Of a stretch of DNA of 7,534 nt, positions 1-5,780 are shown one piece after another; the first letter of the stretch is position 1, and the number at the start of each line of letters is the position of its first letter. The DNA lies in contig JAKAOI010000099.1 of assembly GCA_021812265.1 (NCBI GenBank), positions 1-7,534 on the forward strand, written 5' to 3'. The notes under the pieces were generated by a model. That model saw only the letters and a program-made list of their open reading frames with translations, had not been told where the DNA came from and did not search any database. The position numbers and the translations under genes are program-made. This stretch comes from Chloroflexota bacterium. Its GTDB lineage: Bacteria; Chloroflexota; Ktedonobacteria; Ktedonobacterales; JACDGC01.

Positions 1-2
1 AT

Positions 3-785
3 TTTGCTGCGCGCGCCTTCCGTGAACATTGGATAGACGCTGAGCCGCGCGCCGGTAAACGCGACGGCGCATTTTGTATGCGGCTGCGCCGTGATGAATC
101 ACGCATTCTTAGCAACTATAAAGAGTCATACAGCGGTATGAAAACCTTAGCGCACGAACTCGGCCATGGATACCATAATCTCAACCTGGCCGATAAAACC
201 CCACTGCAAAAAATAACGCCAATGACATTAGCCGAAACCGCCAGTATTTTTTGTGAGACGCTGGTGAAAGAAGGCGCGCTGCGCTCAGCTTCACGCAGCG
301 AGCAAATTGAAATTCTTCAGGAATCTTTGCAAAGCGCAACCCAACAGATTATGGATATCACGAGCAGATTTCTCTTTGAACAAACGGTTTTTCAAAACAG
401 ACTCGCGCGCGATCTTACGGTAGATGAACTGAACGAAGCCATGCTGGCCGCCCAACGTGAAGCTTACGGCAACGGATTGGATGACCGCTATTTGCACCCA
501 TATATGTGGGCAGCAAAAAATCATTATTACAGCGGTTCACGTTCATATTATAATTTCCCGTATATGTTTGGTTTACTATTCGGAACCGGCATTTACGCGG
601 CGTTTAAAGATGACCCAGCGCTCTTCCGGAAGAATTATGACACACTGCTGGCGTCTACCGGCATGGGCGACGCGGCAGAGCTTGCGGCGCGTTTCGGTGT
701 CGATCTGCGGTCCTATGCGTTTTGGCAATCATCGTTAGATGTTATTCGCGGCGATATTAACACATTTATTTCACTTATCGGTTAA
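3..785 (+). CDS. pepF: Oligoendopeptidase F-type M3 zinc metallopeptidase, 5'-truncated by window edge
   Basis: The frame is open from base 3, upstream of the first ATG at 78, and those upstream codons read WIDAEPRAGKRDGAF, a strongly conserved M3B/PepF segment. The gene therefore begins outside the window and about 260 C-terminal residues are seen, against a family length near 600. The zinc site HELGH is at bases 153-167 and the third ligand is probably the Glu in LAETAS about 23 residues later (bases 234-236). The segment NHYYSGSRSYYNFPYMFG (about 519-572) matches the substrate-binding His/Tyr region near the C-terminus. M3B enzymes are cytoplasmic and cut short peptides, with a role in peptide turnover. 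The frame ends with FW..SLDVI...I..F, the usual C-terminal pattern, so the 3' end is complete. Family assignment is secure; substrate range cannot be read from sequence. Confidence 0.93.
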   Translation, partial: FAARAFREHWIDAEPRAGKRDGAFCMRLRRDESRILSNYKESYSGMKTLAHELGHGYHNLNLADKTPLQKITPMTLAETASIFCETLVKEGALRSASRSEQIEILQESLQSATQQIMDITSRFLFEQTVFQNRLARDLTVDELNEAMLAAQREAYGNGLDDRYLHPYMWAAKNHYYSGSRSYYNFPYMFGLLFGTGIYAAFKDDPALFRKNYDTLLASTGMGDAAELAARFGVDLRSYAFWQSSLDVIRGDINTFISLIG

Positions 786-816
786 TTGCCGGAGCCGGAG
801 CCGCTAACACCATAGG

Positions 817-830
817 TTTGTTTAAACAAA
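817..830. repeat. Perfect 14-bp palindrome, possible operator
   Basis: TTTGTTTAAACAAA is its own reverse complement with no spacer. Its position, 140 bp before the next ATG and just after the pepF stop, fits either a dimeric regulator site for the downstream gene or part of a transcript 3' end. The A+T-rich composition lowers its significance, and no second copy was noticed in the window. Confidence 0.4.
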
Positions 831-889
831 TCCGGACGCCGGACAAATCCCGATAACAATATTTAGAGCTATACCATACAGAAAGTGAG

Positions 890-945
890 GCTCGCCAAAC
901 GGCGAGCAGGCGCTTCCTCTACTTGCCTGAGATTAGAGGCCAAGC
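890..945 (+). promoter_or_regulatory. Two consecutive stem-loops forming a structured 5' leader
   Basis: Stem-loop 1 is GCTCGCC (890-896) paired with GGCGAGC (901-907) around the tetraloop AAAC, a perfect 7-bp GC-rich stem. Stem-loop 2 is GCTTCCTCTA (912-921) paired with TAGAGG-CC-AAGC (934-945), a 10-bp stem with a two-base bulge and a 12-nt loop. The sequence CTGTCTTTTC follows and then ATG at 957. The placement suggests control of the downstream FAD reductase, by attenuation or by hiding the start region. The class is unknown: the loop contains CTGAGAT, as TPP riboswitches do, but the remaining TPP elements are missing. Confidence 0.45.
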
Positions 946-956
946 CTGTCTTTTCA

Positions 957-2207
957 ATGAATACCCTTTCACCCCATATTGCGGACCATCAGGATGTTAT
1001 TATTGTCGGAGCTGGCCCGGCAGGCCTTTCCGCGGCCGAAAGCTGCGCTAAGGCCGGTTTGCGGGTATTAGTTTTAGAGCGGCAGAAAGAAATAGGCTAC
1101 CCAATTCATACCAGTGGCGGCACGTGGATTGCCGATATGAAGGCGTTGAATATTCCGCAGGAACTCTATTTCCCTATACCGAGGATAACATTCCTATCCC
1201 CGAATAACGCTTGTGAGTTTTTTTATGACACCCCCGTATCGTGTGTTTTAGATATTCGCGGATTATATCAATATTTAGCTGCGCAGGCCATCAAAGCCGG
1301 CGCCGTTATTCGCACAGCATCACCGGTAGAGGGTCCAATACTGGAAAACGACAAACTGGTTGGGGTAAAAGGAAAAAATGCATTGAACGAGCCACAGGAA
1401 TGGCGAGCAAACTTAGTTATAGACTGCACCGGTTTTTCATCAACAATCGCTTCCCGTATGGGGCTGCATGGCGGCTATCATCGCTATGGCTATGGGGCAG
1501 AGTGGGATTTAGTTGCGCCTAATTTTCCACAAAATGAATTATACCTTATTATGGGCAGCCAAGTTGCGCCTTCAGGTTATGCCTGGGCTTTTCCCCATGG
1601 CAGCGGCAGGGTGCGGCTGGGCGTGGGTATTATACGCCCGGATGCAGATGAAGACGCACGAAAATATCTTATGACTTTCGTCGAACGCCTGCCGCAGTTA
1701 AGCGCTGTTTTTGCCGGAGCCAGTCCGCTGGAATATCACACAGGGCTATTTCCCTCTGAAGGAATGATGGAACATTTTGTGGCTGATGGATTAATTACCG
1801 CAGGTGACTCCGCCGGACAAGGCTCTACCCTTGTGGGTGAAGGCATACGATTTGCAATATACGCCGGCAAAATGGCAGGCAACGTTGCCGCCTCTGCCAT
1901 AAGAAGCAACGATACAAGCGCTAAAAGGTTAGGAGAGTTTGATAAACAATGGCGCGCACAGTTTGGCAGGAACTTGGATATTGCCTATATAATCAATAAA
2001 CGCATAGCCGCCTATACGGATACGCAATGGGACGACAGCCTCGGCCTGCTAGCAAAGCTTTCTCCCGCTGAAGCGGCTGAGGCGATTCGCGGTGATTTCA
2101 GCGTAAAATTGGTTACTGGCATAGTGCGCAAAAATCCTTCGCTGTTAACCAAAGGCGCTAAAGCGTTTGTGCGCACCATCTCCCAGCGGATAATCGCAAA
2201 AGATTGA
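957..2207 (+). CDS. Geranylgeranyl reductase-family FAD-dependent oxidoreductase
   Basis: The ATG at 957 gives 416 residues, typical for the family. The N-terminus shows the FAD-binding Rossmann fold, VIIVGAGPAG (GxGxxG at residues 18-23) and the strand-2 acid in VLVLER (Glu41). The second FAD motif GDSAGQGSTLVGEGI begins at residue 283 with Asp284. The tail, with WDDSLGLLAKL and RGDFSVKLV followed by RKNPSLL, is the C-terminal pattern of geranylgeranyl reductases. Family members saturate double bonds of prenyl chains (phytyl groups, menaquinone tails, isoprenoid lipids) with reduced FAD. Which prenyl substrate is used here cannot be told. An in-frame GTG at 885 would add 24 residues, but these are Arg/Ala-rich, unlike the family, and lie over two strong stem-loops, so the ATG is preferred. 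No good Shine-Dalgarno sequence precedes either start. Confidence 0.88.
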   Translation: MNTLSPHIADHQDVIIVGAGPAGLSAAESCAKAGLRVLVLERQKEIGYPIHTSGGTWIADMKALNIPQELYFPIPRITFLSPNNACEFFYDTPVSCVLDIRGLYQYLAAQAIKAGAVIRTASPVEGPILENDKLVGVKGKNALNEPQEWRANLVIDCTGFSSTIASRMGLHGGYHRYGYGAEWDLVAPNFPQNELYLIMGSQVAPSGYAWAFPHGSGRVRLGVGIIRPDADEDARKYLMTFVERLPQLSAVFAGASPLEYHTGLFPSEGMMEHFVADGLITAGDSAGQGSTLVGEGIRFAIYAGKMAGNVAASAIRSNDTSAKRLGEFDKQWRAQFGRNLDIAYIINKRIAAYTDTQWDDSLGLLAKLSPAEAAEAIRGDFSVKLVTGIVRKNPSLLTKGAKAFVRTISQRIIAKD

Positions 2208-2389
2208 GCAATTCCTAAACAACCAAAGCTATAAACTATAATCGGCAAGGCGCTAAAAAACGCTATTGTAGTTCCCGCGCTCGTGTGCTACCATATTTGT
2301 AATAATATATTCTCAGCTTCACGAAGAATCGGCAGAAATAGGCAGATGCGCAGCGCATTCTGCTTTTGGGGGAAGGACGGCGCGCCACT
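2208..2389. other. Intergenic region before the zinc-ribbon membrane-protein gene
   Basis: No gene is seen here. TATAAT at 2237-2242 is a perfect -10 hexamer, but no -35 hexamer lies 16-18 bases upstream. A weaker pair, TTGTAG (2266-2271) and TACCAT (2289-2294) with a 17-bp spacer, is also possible. The region ends with a strong hairpin and T run (2340-2367) and a ribosome binding site GGAAGGA (2371-2377). The promoter of the two-gene membrane cluster is probably in this interval, but I cannot pick it with confidence. Confidence 0.45.
2340..2367 (+). terminator. Hairpin followed by T run; terminator or attenuator
   Basis: GCAGA (2342-2346) pairs with TCTGC (2359-2363). Inside it TGCG (2347-2350) pairs with CGCA (2354-2357), with loop CAG and one bulged T at 2358. 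Two further outer pairs (A-T, G-T) are possible. Four T residues follow at 2364-2367. It may end transcription from the upstream FAD reductase gene. Because it lies only 22 nt before the next start codon and next to its ribosome binding site, it could instead regulate entry into that gene. The T run is short, so termination efficiency is uncertain. Confidence 0.45.
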
Positions 2390-3415
2390 ATGAGATGCAG
2401 CCATTGCGGAAGAGAACTGACAAACGCAGCTGTGCAGCTTGGTTATTGCCCAAGTTGCGGGGAATTGATAACACAGAATAACTCTCAGGATATTGCAAAT
2501 CAACGAAAATATGCCATAAAAATATCTCAGCCGGAAGATTTACACGAGCCATCATCTGCGCTGATTCAAAGTTCCCAAGGAACTATCCTTCACGCTGCGG
2601 AGCCGCCGGAGCCGCTGCAACAGAGCGCGCAGATACATAAGCAAGCCGCTGCGCCGGCGGCAGCCTCTTCCAAACATCTGGAGACCCCAAACGGACAACC
2701 ACCGTTGCCGGCAGCAGAAAATCCGGTGATTATACACAAAAATAACACCGGTCTTATTGCCATTATTTTATTTTCAATTTTGGCTATTATGGTTCTATCA
2801 GTTGGAGCATTATTCCTGGTTAAACCAAATATAGCTTCGGGATTTTTGAAAAATTCCACAACAGCAGCAGCGCCAACACAACCAGCAACAGCTACCAGCG
2901 CGCCGACGGCAACAGCTACAGCCGCGCCAACGCCGCTTCCCACCGTTCCACCGCCGCCTCAAGGCTACACAGCATATACTGATCCCTCCCATCACTTCGG
3001 GTTCGATTATACTACCACATGGAACGCCAACGCGCCAACTACGCTCAGCAATTTAATAACATATACTTTTGAAACACCTGATTTAAAAACTATCGCTGTC
3101 ATCAACCAAGTGACAAACGGCGCCATTACACCAAATAATATCGGTGTCTATTTAGCTAATTTTTCAACGGGGCAAAACGGCCAGAATTTTCAGGTAACAC
3201 AGGCGGCAGCGCAGTTTACCAGCGGCGCAAATACGTGGGTGCGCGCAGTAGGACAATATACGGTTGGCGGGCAATCTTTCACGTGTGAAGGTTTAGCGTT
3301 AATCCATGAAAATCAGGGATATATTCTTATTTACGCGGCGCCGGCGGCAAATTTTGCCGATTCGGCTGGCACACCGTTTGCCGAAATGGTCAGCACATTC
3401 ACTTTTTTGAACTAA
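2390..3415 (+). CDS. Zinc-ribbon single-pass membrane protein with extracytoplasmic PsbP-like domain
   Basis: The ATG at 2390 is preceded by GGAAGGA (2371-2377), 12 nt away, and starts directly at the zinc ribbon, giving 341 residues. An in-frame TTG at 2366 would put the ribosome binding site inside the gene and is not preferred. The order of parts is: zinc ribbon with CxxC pairs Cys3/Cys6 and Cys20/Cys23; a polar Ala/Pro/Gln-rich stretch to about residue 115; one hydrophobic helix at about 121-144; an Ala/Thr/Pro-rich linker to about 190; and a domain of about 150 residues opening GYTAY...HHFGF.....W (192-211). That opening resembles the PsbP-like or lipoprotein-like domains seen in Chloroflexota proteins. 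The inferred topology is zinc ribbon inside, C-terminal domain outside. The function is unknown. The next gene encodes a paralog and probably shares the transcript. Confidence 0.8.
   Translation: MRCSHCGRELTNAAVQLGYCPSCGELITQNNSQDIANQRKYAIKISQPEDLHEPSSALIQSSQGTILHAAEPPEPLQQSAQIHKQAAAPAAASSKHLETPNGQPPLPAAENPVIIHKNNTGLIAIILFSILAIMVLSVGALFLVKPNIASGFLKNSTTAAAPTQPATATSAPTATATAAPTPLPTVPPPPQGYTAYTDPSHHFGFDYTTTWNANAPTTLSNLITYTFETPDLKTIAVINQVTNGAITPNNIGVYLANFSTGQNGQNFQVTQAAAQFTSGANTWVRAVGQYTVGGQSFTCEGLALIHENQGYILIYAAPAANFADSAGTPFAEMVSTFTFLN
2885..2932 (+). repeat. Two 24-bp tandem repeats in the linker coding sequence
   Basis: Units at 2885-2908 and 2909-2932 match at 20 of 24 bases and encode ATATSAPT and ATATAAPT. 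They lie in the Ala/Thr/Pro linker between the membrane helix and the outer domain. Such repeats can expand or shrink by slippage and change the reach of the outer domain without changing its fold. Confidence 0.7.
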
Positions 3416-3433
3416 GCAGGAACAAATATCGGT

Positions 3434-4126
3434 ATGAAACAAGGTTCAGTTAAAACACGAAACAACCTGCAAAACTCACAGCGCAACTCAATATTTATTG
3501 GTTTGTTATTAATTATTACAGCTCTAACCGCCATCGGGGTAATAGCGCAAAATCCGCGTATGTGGTCTTTTTTGAAAACAACGGCAAGTCAATTGCCGAA
3601 AACTATCGGCGCTGCTCCAACGGCGACCAGTATAGCAAAATCTGCGTTGCAGCCAACCGGAGCAAAACCTGCGGGATTCTCTGCTTACGAAGCGGCGGAT
3701 CATTCATTTGCGCTATACATATCTGCTTCTTGGGAAGCGGCGTCTTCGGAAATTACTTTAAATCACGCAGCGGTAAAAGGAGTAACATTTACCTCACACG
3801 GCGCCAGCCTGCCAAACGCGCAAATATATATTCTGCCGGAACTGCTTTCAGCAACGCAAATTCAATCGGCGGCAGCGGTGTTGGCTGGCAGCCAAGGATA
3901 TATAAATTATACAGCCGGCGCGCAAACAACAAGTGTTATTGCGGGAAAAAGTTGGATCGTCATTCCTATTTCGGCGAATTTTCAGGGCAGTTCGGTAACT
4001 GCGCAAATTTTATTTCGGCAGCAAAATAACAAAACGGCAGCGTTGTTTGAGGCGGCGCTGCCAATTCAGTTCAACGGATACAATAGCGAAGACTTCACAC
4101 CGATGGCGGCCAGCCTAGCTTTTTAG
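3434..4126 (+). CDS. Single-pass membrane protein, paralog of the upstream zinc-ribbon protein
   Basis: The gene has 230 codons. The ATG at 3434 follows AGGA (3418-3421) at 12 nt and lies 18 nt after the previous stop, so the two genes are probably cotranscribed. A Lys/Arg-containing N-terminus (residues 1-18) precedes one hydrophobic helix (about 20-38). A short Ala/Thr/Pro linker follows, then an outer domain from residue 81. Its opening GFSAYEAADHSFALYISASW aligns without gaps to the same 20 positions of the upstream protein, keeping Gly, Ala, Tyr, His, Phe and Trp. The end pattern F...M..S..F is shared too. The zinc ribbon is absent. The charge pattern suggests the N-terminus is inside and the domain outside. 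The function is unknown; a duplicated sensor, anchor or cell-surface protein are all possible. The stop codon overlaps that of the convergent methyltransferase gene. Confidence 0.78.
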   Translation: MKQGSVKTRNNLQNSQRNSIFIGLLLIITALTAIGVIAQNPRMWSFLKTTASQLPKTIGAAPTATSIAKSALQPTGAKPAGFSAYEAADHSFALYISASWEAASSEITLNHAAVKGVTFTSHGASLPNAQIYILPELLSATQIQSAAAVLAGSQGYINYTAGAQTTSVIAGKSWIVIPISANFQGSSVTAQILFRQQNNKTAALFEAALPIQFNGYNSEDFTPMAASLAF

Positions 4127-4968
4127 AGTTCCGGCTGTGCTGATAACGCCATCACCTGCCGCTGGCACTCAAACATAATGACGCTGGCGGCAACTGCGGC
4201 GTTTAATGATTCCACGTTATTGGCCATGGGGATGGCGACAGCGGCGTCGGCAAAATCTCTCGCCGCGGCGGAAGGGCCGTGCGCTTCATTACCGATAACA
4301 AAAACACAATCGCGGGTAAGATCTTCATGATAATAAAGGGTTTCTGCGCCGGCTTCAGTATAAAAACGCCGATGATTGGCAAACGTGCGCGATAAATCTG
4401 CCCAAGAGCGGCGAATAAACATAGGAAGTTTAAATATAGCCCCACTGGCAGATCTGACAACTTTTGGAGCAAAAATATCCGCGCAGCCTGGGGTAAGATA
4501 AATTGCTTCGGTGTCGGCGGCAAGCGCTGACCGTAATATAGCGCCCATATTACCGGGATCGCGTATTTCATCCAAAATCAAACTAAGGGGGCGACTGGCC
4601 GTGGGACGGCTGGCGCGTGCGCGATCGGGATCGATAGCGTTCAGCGGGACCATCGCGGCGATTCCCTGCGGAGTTTGTGTGTCGGATATTTTTGCTAAAA
4701 CTTCCGCTGTTGCGGAAGCGACATGTACCCCCAGATCAATAAGCGATTGATAGATTACCCCATTTTCGGATTTCAGCAAAGCGTCTTCACGAAACAGCGC
4801 CGCTGAAGGGGTTATGCCGGCTAACAGCGCTTCTTGCAGCAAATGCGCCCCTTCAATCAGGAAGGCGCGGTGTTGTTTGCGGCCTTTTGGCGTATGCAGT
4901 GAACAAAAGGAGCCTACGAGATCATTTCGCAGGCTCGAAACAACTGAAGGGAATTGATTTCCGGACAT
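4123..4968 (-). CDS. SpoU/TrmH-family (SPOUT) RNA 2'-O-ribose methyltransferase
   Basis: The protein has 281 residues, a normal length for the TsnR/YsgA/RlmB-like branch. An N-terminal substrate-binding region is at about 30-107 (FLIEGAHLLQEAL, then SDTQTPQGIAAMV). The SPOUT catalytic domain has all three motifs: motif 1 LDEIRDPGNMGAILRSA (132-148), motif 2 FVIGNEAHGPS (223-233, with Glu228), and motif 3 IPMANNVESLNAAVAAS (246-262, with Ser-Leu-Asn at 254-256). These form the trefoil knot that binds S-adenosylmethionine and methylates a ribose 2'-OH in rRNA or tRNA. The exact nucleotide cannot be inferred. It lies 8 nt downstream of rplT with no clear Shine-Dalgarno sequence, which suggests translation coupled to rplT. 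A methyltransferase of this type beside L35/L20 genes is a known arrangement. Its TAA overlaps the convergent stop codon. Confidence 0.9.
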   Translation of the reverse strand: MSGNQFPSVVSSLRNDLVGSFCSLHTPKGRKQHRAFLIEGAHLLQEALLAGITPSAALFREDALLKSENGVIYQSLIDLGVHVASATAEVLAKISDTQTPQGIAAMVPLNAIDPDRARASRPTASRPLSLILDEIRDPGNMGAILRSALAADTEAIYLTPGCADIFAPKVVRSASGAIFKLPMFIRRSWADLSRTFANHRRFYTEAGAETLYYHEDLTRDCVFVIGNEAHGPSAAARDFADAAVAIPMANNVESLNAAVAASVIMFECQRQVMALSAQPEL

Positions 4969-4976
4969 ACGTTTAT

Positions 4977-5336
4977 TTATTTTTGCAAGGCAGCTGCTGC
5001 TTTTTTGGCGATTTCACCAAAAGCGGCGCCGTTATACACGGCCATATCAGCCAGCATCTTGCGATTAACTGTAATATTGGCAAGCGCCAAACCATGCACG
5101 AACTTGCTGTAGCTCAGCCCATACAATCTGGAAGCAGCGTTGATACGCATAATCCAAAGTTTGCGCATATCGCGCTTGCGATTGCGGCGGTCGCGATACG
5201 CATAGGCTAAGGCGTGCATCACCGCTTCATGCGCCGGGCCGTAAATTCGGCTGCGAGCGCCGCGCATACCTTTTGCGCGCTCCAGCACTTTTTTATGACG
5301 TTTATGCGAGGTAACCCCGCGTTTTACACGTGGCAT
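4977..5336 (-). CDS. rplT: 50S ribosomal protein L20
   Basis: The 119-residue product begins [18 protein letters not shown] and contains [35 protein letters not shown] and NRKMLADMA, all diagnostic of L20 and in the normal order. Its length matches the family. L20 binds 23S rRNA early in 50S assembly and in several bacteria also represses its own operon by binding mRNA. GAAAGG (plus-strand 5348-5353) serves as ribosome binding site, 11 nt before the ATG. It lies 84 nt after rpmI and 8 nt before the methyltransferase gene in the same direction. Confidence 0.97.
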   Translation of the reverse strand: MPRVKRGVTSHKRHKKVLERAKGMRGARSRIYGPAHEAVMHALAYAYRDRRNRKRDMRKLWIMRINAASRLYGLSYSKFVHGLALANITVNRKMLADMAVYNGAAFGEIAKKAAAALQK

Positions 5337-5420
5337 GATTAGAATAACCTTTCTGTAAAAATCAAGCGGGAAGGCTCATGTCAAGGCCAATACCGCTGAG
5401 ACATACGATCTTGAAAAAAA
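5337..5420 (-). promoter_or_regulatory. rpmI-rplT intercistronic region with U7 tract and hairpin
   Basis: Read on the minus strand, seven T residues follow the rpmI TGA directly (plus-strand 5414-5420). A stem-loop comes next: AGCGG/CCGCT (5393-5397 with 5365-5369) enclosing GGC/GCC (5386-5388 with 5373-5375). The rplT ribosome binding site lies about 12 nt beyond it. A 7-bp hairpin, GAAGGCG/CGCCTTC (5435-5441 with 5459-5465), also lies in the last codons of rpmI, about 14 nt before the T tract. That is too far for a classical terminator. L20 is known to control such operons in some bacteria by binding mRNA structures, so this could be a control site, but that is inference. Confidence 0.35.
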
Positions 5421-5636
5421 TCAGGCGTATGGAAGAAGGCGTTTCATCTTTTTAGCGTCGCCTTCGTGAAGCTGGCGCACTTTATCAAGGGAGCGAATGA
5501 TCCGGGAAGATTTTCGGCGGCGAAGGTGGCTTCGGCCAACTTTAAAATAGGTAAACTTCCCTGAAGCAGTCTTATGAATCCGCTTGGCAGTGGCCTTGTG
5601 TGTTTTTAATTTGTATTTTTTCACAATTGTCCTCAT
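5421..5636 (-). CDS. rpmI: 50S ribosomal protein L35
   Basis: The product has 71 residues from the ATG at 5636. The order KLKTHKATAKRIHKTASGKF, then SHLRRRKSSRIIRSL and KKMKRLLPYA, is the L35 pattern, with the basic core and the closing KRLLP motif. A typical L35 is about 65 residues, so the N-terminus carries a few extra residues (MRTIVKKY). A TTG two codons upstream (5642) is an alternative start. No Shine-Dalgarno sequence precedes either, and the promoter places the ATG only about 18 nt into the transcript. It is the first gene of the rpmI-rplT-methyltransferase operon. infC, which commonly precedes rpmI, is not here. Confidence 0.93.
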   Translation of the reverse strand: MRTIVKKYKLKTHKATAKRIHKTASGKFTYFKVGRSHLRRRKSSRIIRSLDKVRQLHEGDAKKMKRLLPYA

Positions 5637-5660
5637 GGGCAAGATAATTTGCGCACTTTC

Positions 5661-5689
5661 ACTATACCACGCAGCTTGACACTTCGCAA
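5661..5689 (-). promoter_or_regulatory. Promoter of the rpmI-rplT-methyltransferase operon
   Basis: On the minus strand, TTGCGA (plus-strand 5684-5689, 4 of 6 matches to the -35 consensus) and TATAGT (5661-5666, 5 of 6 to -10) are separated by exactly 17 bp. Transcription would start near 5654, leaving a leader of about 18 nt before the rpmI ATG. Such a short leader leaves no room for a long upstream L20 control region. Confidence 0.6.
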
Positions 5690-5745
5690 GGTATCGGGCA
5701 TTCTGGTTATATCATATTGCCAAAAAACTGCCCAATCGCCCTTAC

Positions 5746-5774
5746 TTGACATTTATAGTCATATCATATACAGT
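5746..5774 (+). promoter_or_regulatory. Promoter of the dgt-like gene, divergent from the rpmI promoter
   Basis: A perfect -35 hexamer TTGACA (5746-5751) is followed after 17 bp by TACAGT (5769-5774, 4 of 6 to -10). A start near 5781 would follow. The two divergent -35 boxes are 56 bp apart. The direct repeat ATATCATAT occurs at 5709-5717, between the promoters, and at 5761-5769, inside this promoter's spacer, a layout that would suit a repressor or activator site. Confidence 0.5.
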
Positions 5775-5780
5775 TAAAAT

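Larger units (their letters stand above)
786..956. other. Intergenic region with palindrome and hairpins between pepF and the FAD reductase gene
   Basis: This stretch carries no plausible gene. It holds a perfect 14-bp palindrome TTTGTTTAAACAAA at 817-830, directly abutted by a 5-bp hairpin TCCGG/CCGGA with loop ACG at 831-843. Two larger stem-loops follow at 890-907 and 912-945. None of the 817-843 elements is followed by a T run, so no classical intrinsic terminator for pepF is seen. I found no convincing -35/-10 pair; TATACC at 870-875 is the nearest -10-like string and it lacks a partner. Confidence 0.6.

Noticed and set aside
927..933. CTGAGAT as part of a TPP riboswitch
   Set aside because: The other conserved TPP elements are absent and the start codon follows within 25 nt, leaving no room for the second arm.
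885..956. GTG at 885 as start of the geranylgeranyl reductase gene
   Set aside because: The 24 added residues are Arg/Ala-rich, lie over two strong stem-loops and precede a normal family N-terminus at ATG 957.
2366..2389. TTG start of the zinc-ribbon protein
   Set aside because: It would place the GGAAGGA ribosome binding site inside the gene and overlap the T run of the hairpin; ATG 2390 has correct context.
2590..2943. 117-codon minus-strand open frame opposite the zinc-ribbon gene
   Set aside because: It is antisense to the Ala/Thr/Pro linker and membrane helix; its Gly/Ala/Val content is a by-product of that composition, and no homologous motif is seen.
3562..4029. 155-codon plus-strand frame overlapping the second membrane-protein gene
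   Set aside because: It is out of frame with a better supported gene, and its Ser/Gly/Arg/Cys-rich product has no recognisable domain.
4107..4126. Intrinsic terminator at the end of the second membrane-protein gene (GC-rich stretch before TTTTT)
   Set aside because: Only about 3 bp of stem can form, too weak for a terminator.
5676..5681. A second plus-strand TTGACA as an additional -35 box
   Set aside because: No -10-like hexamer lies 16-18 bp downstream; the bases there read CATTCT.
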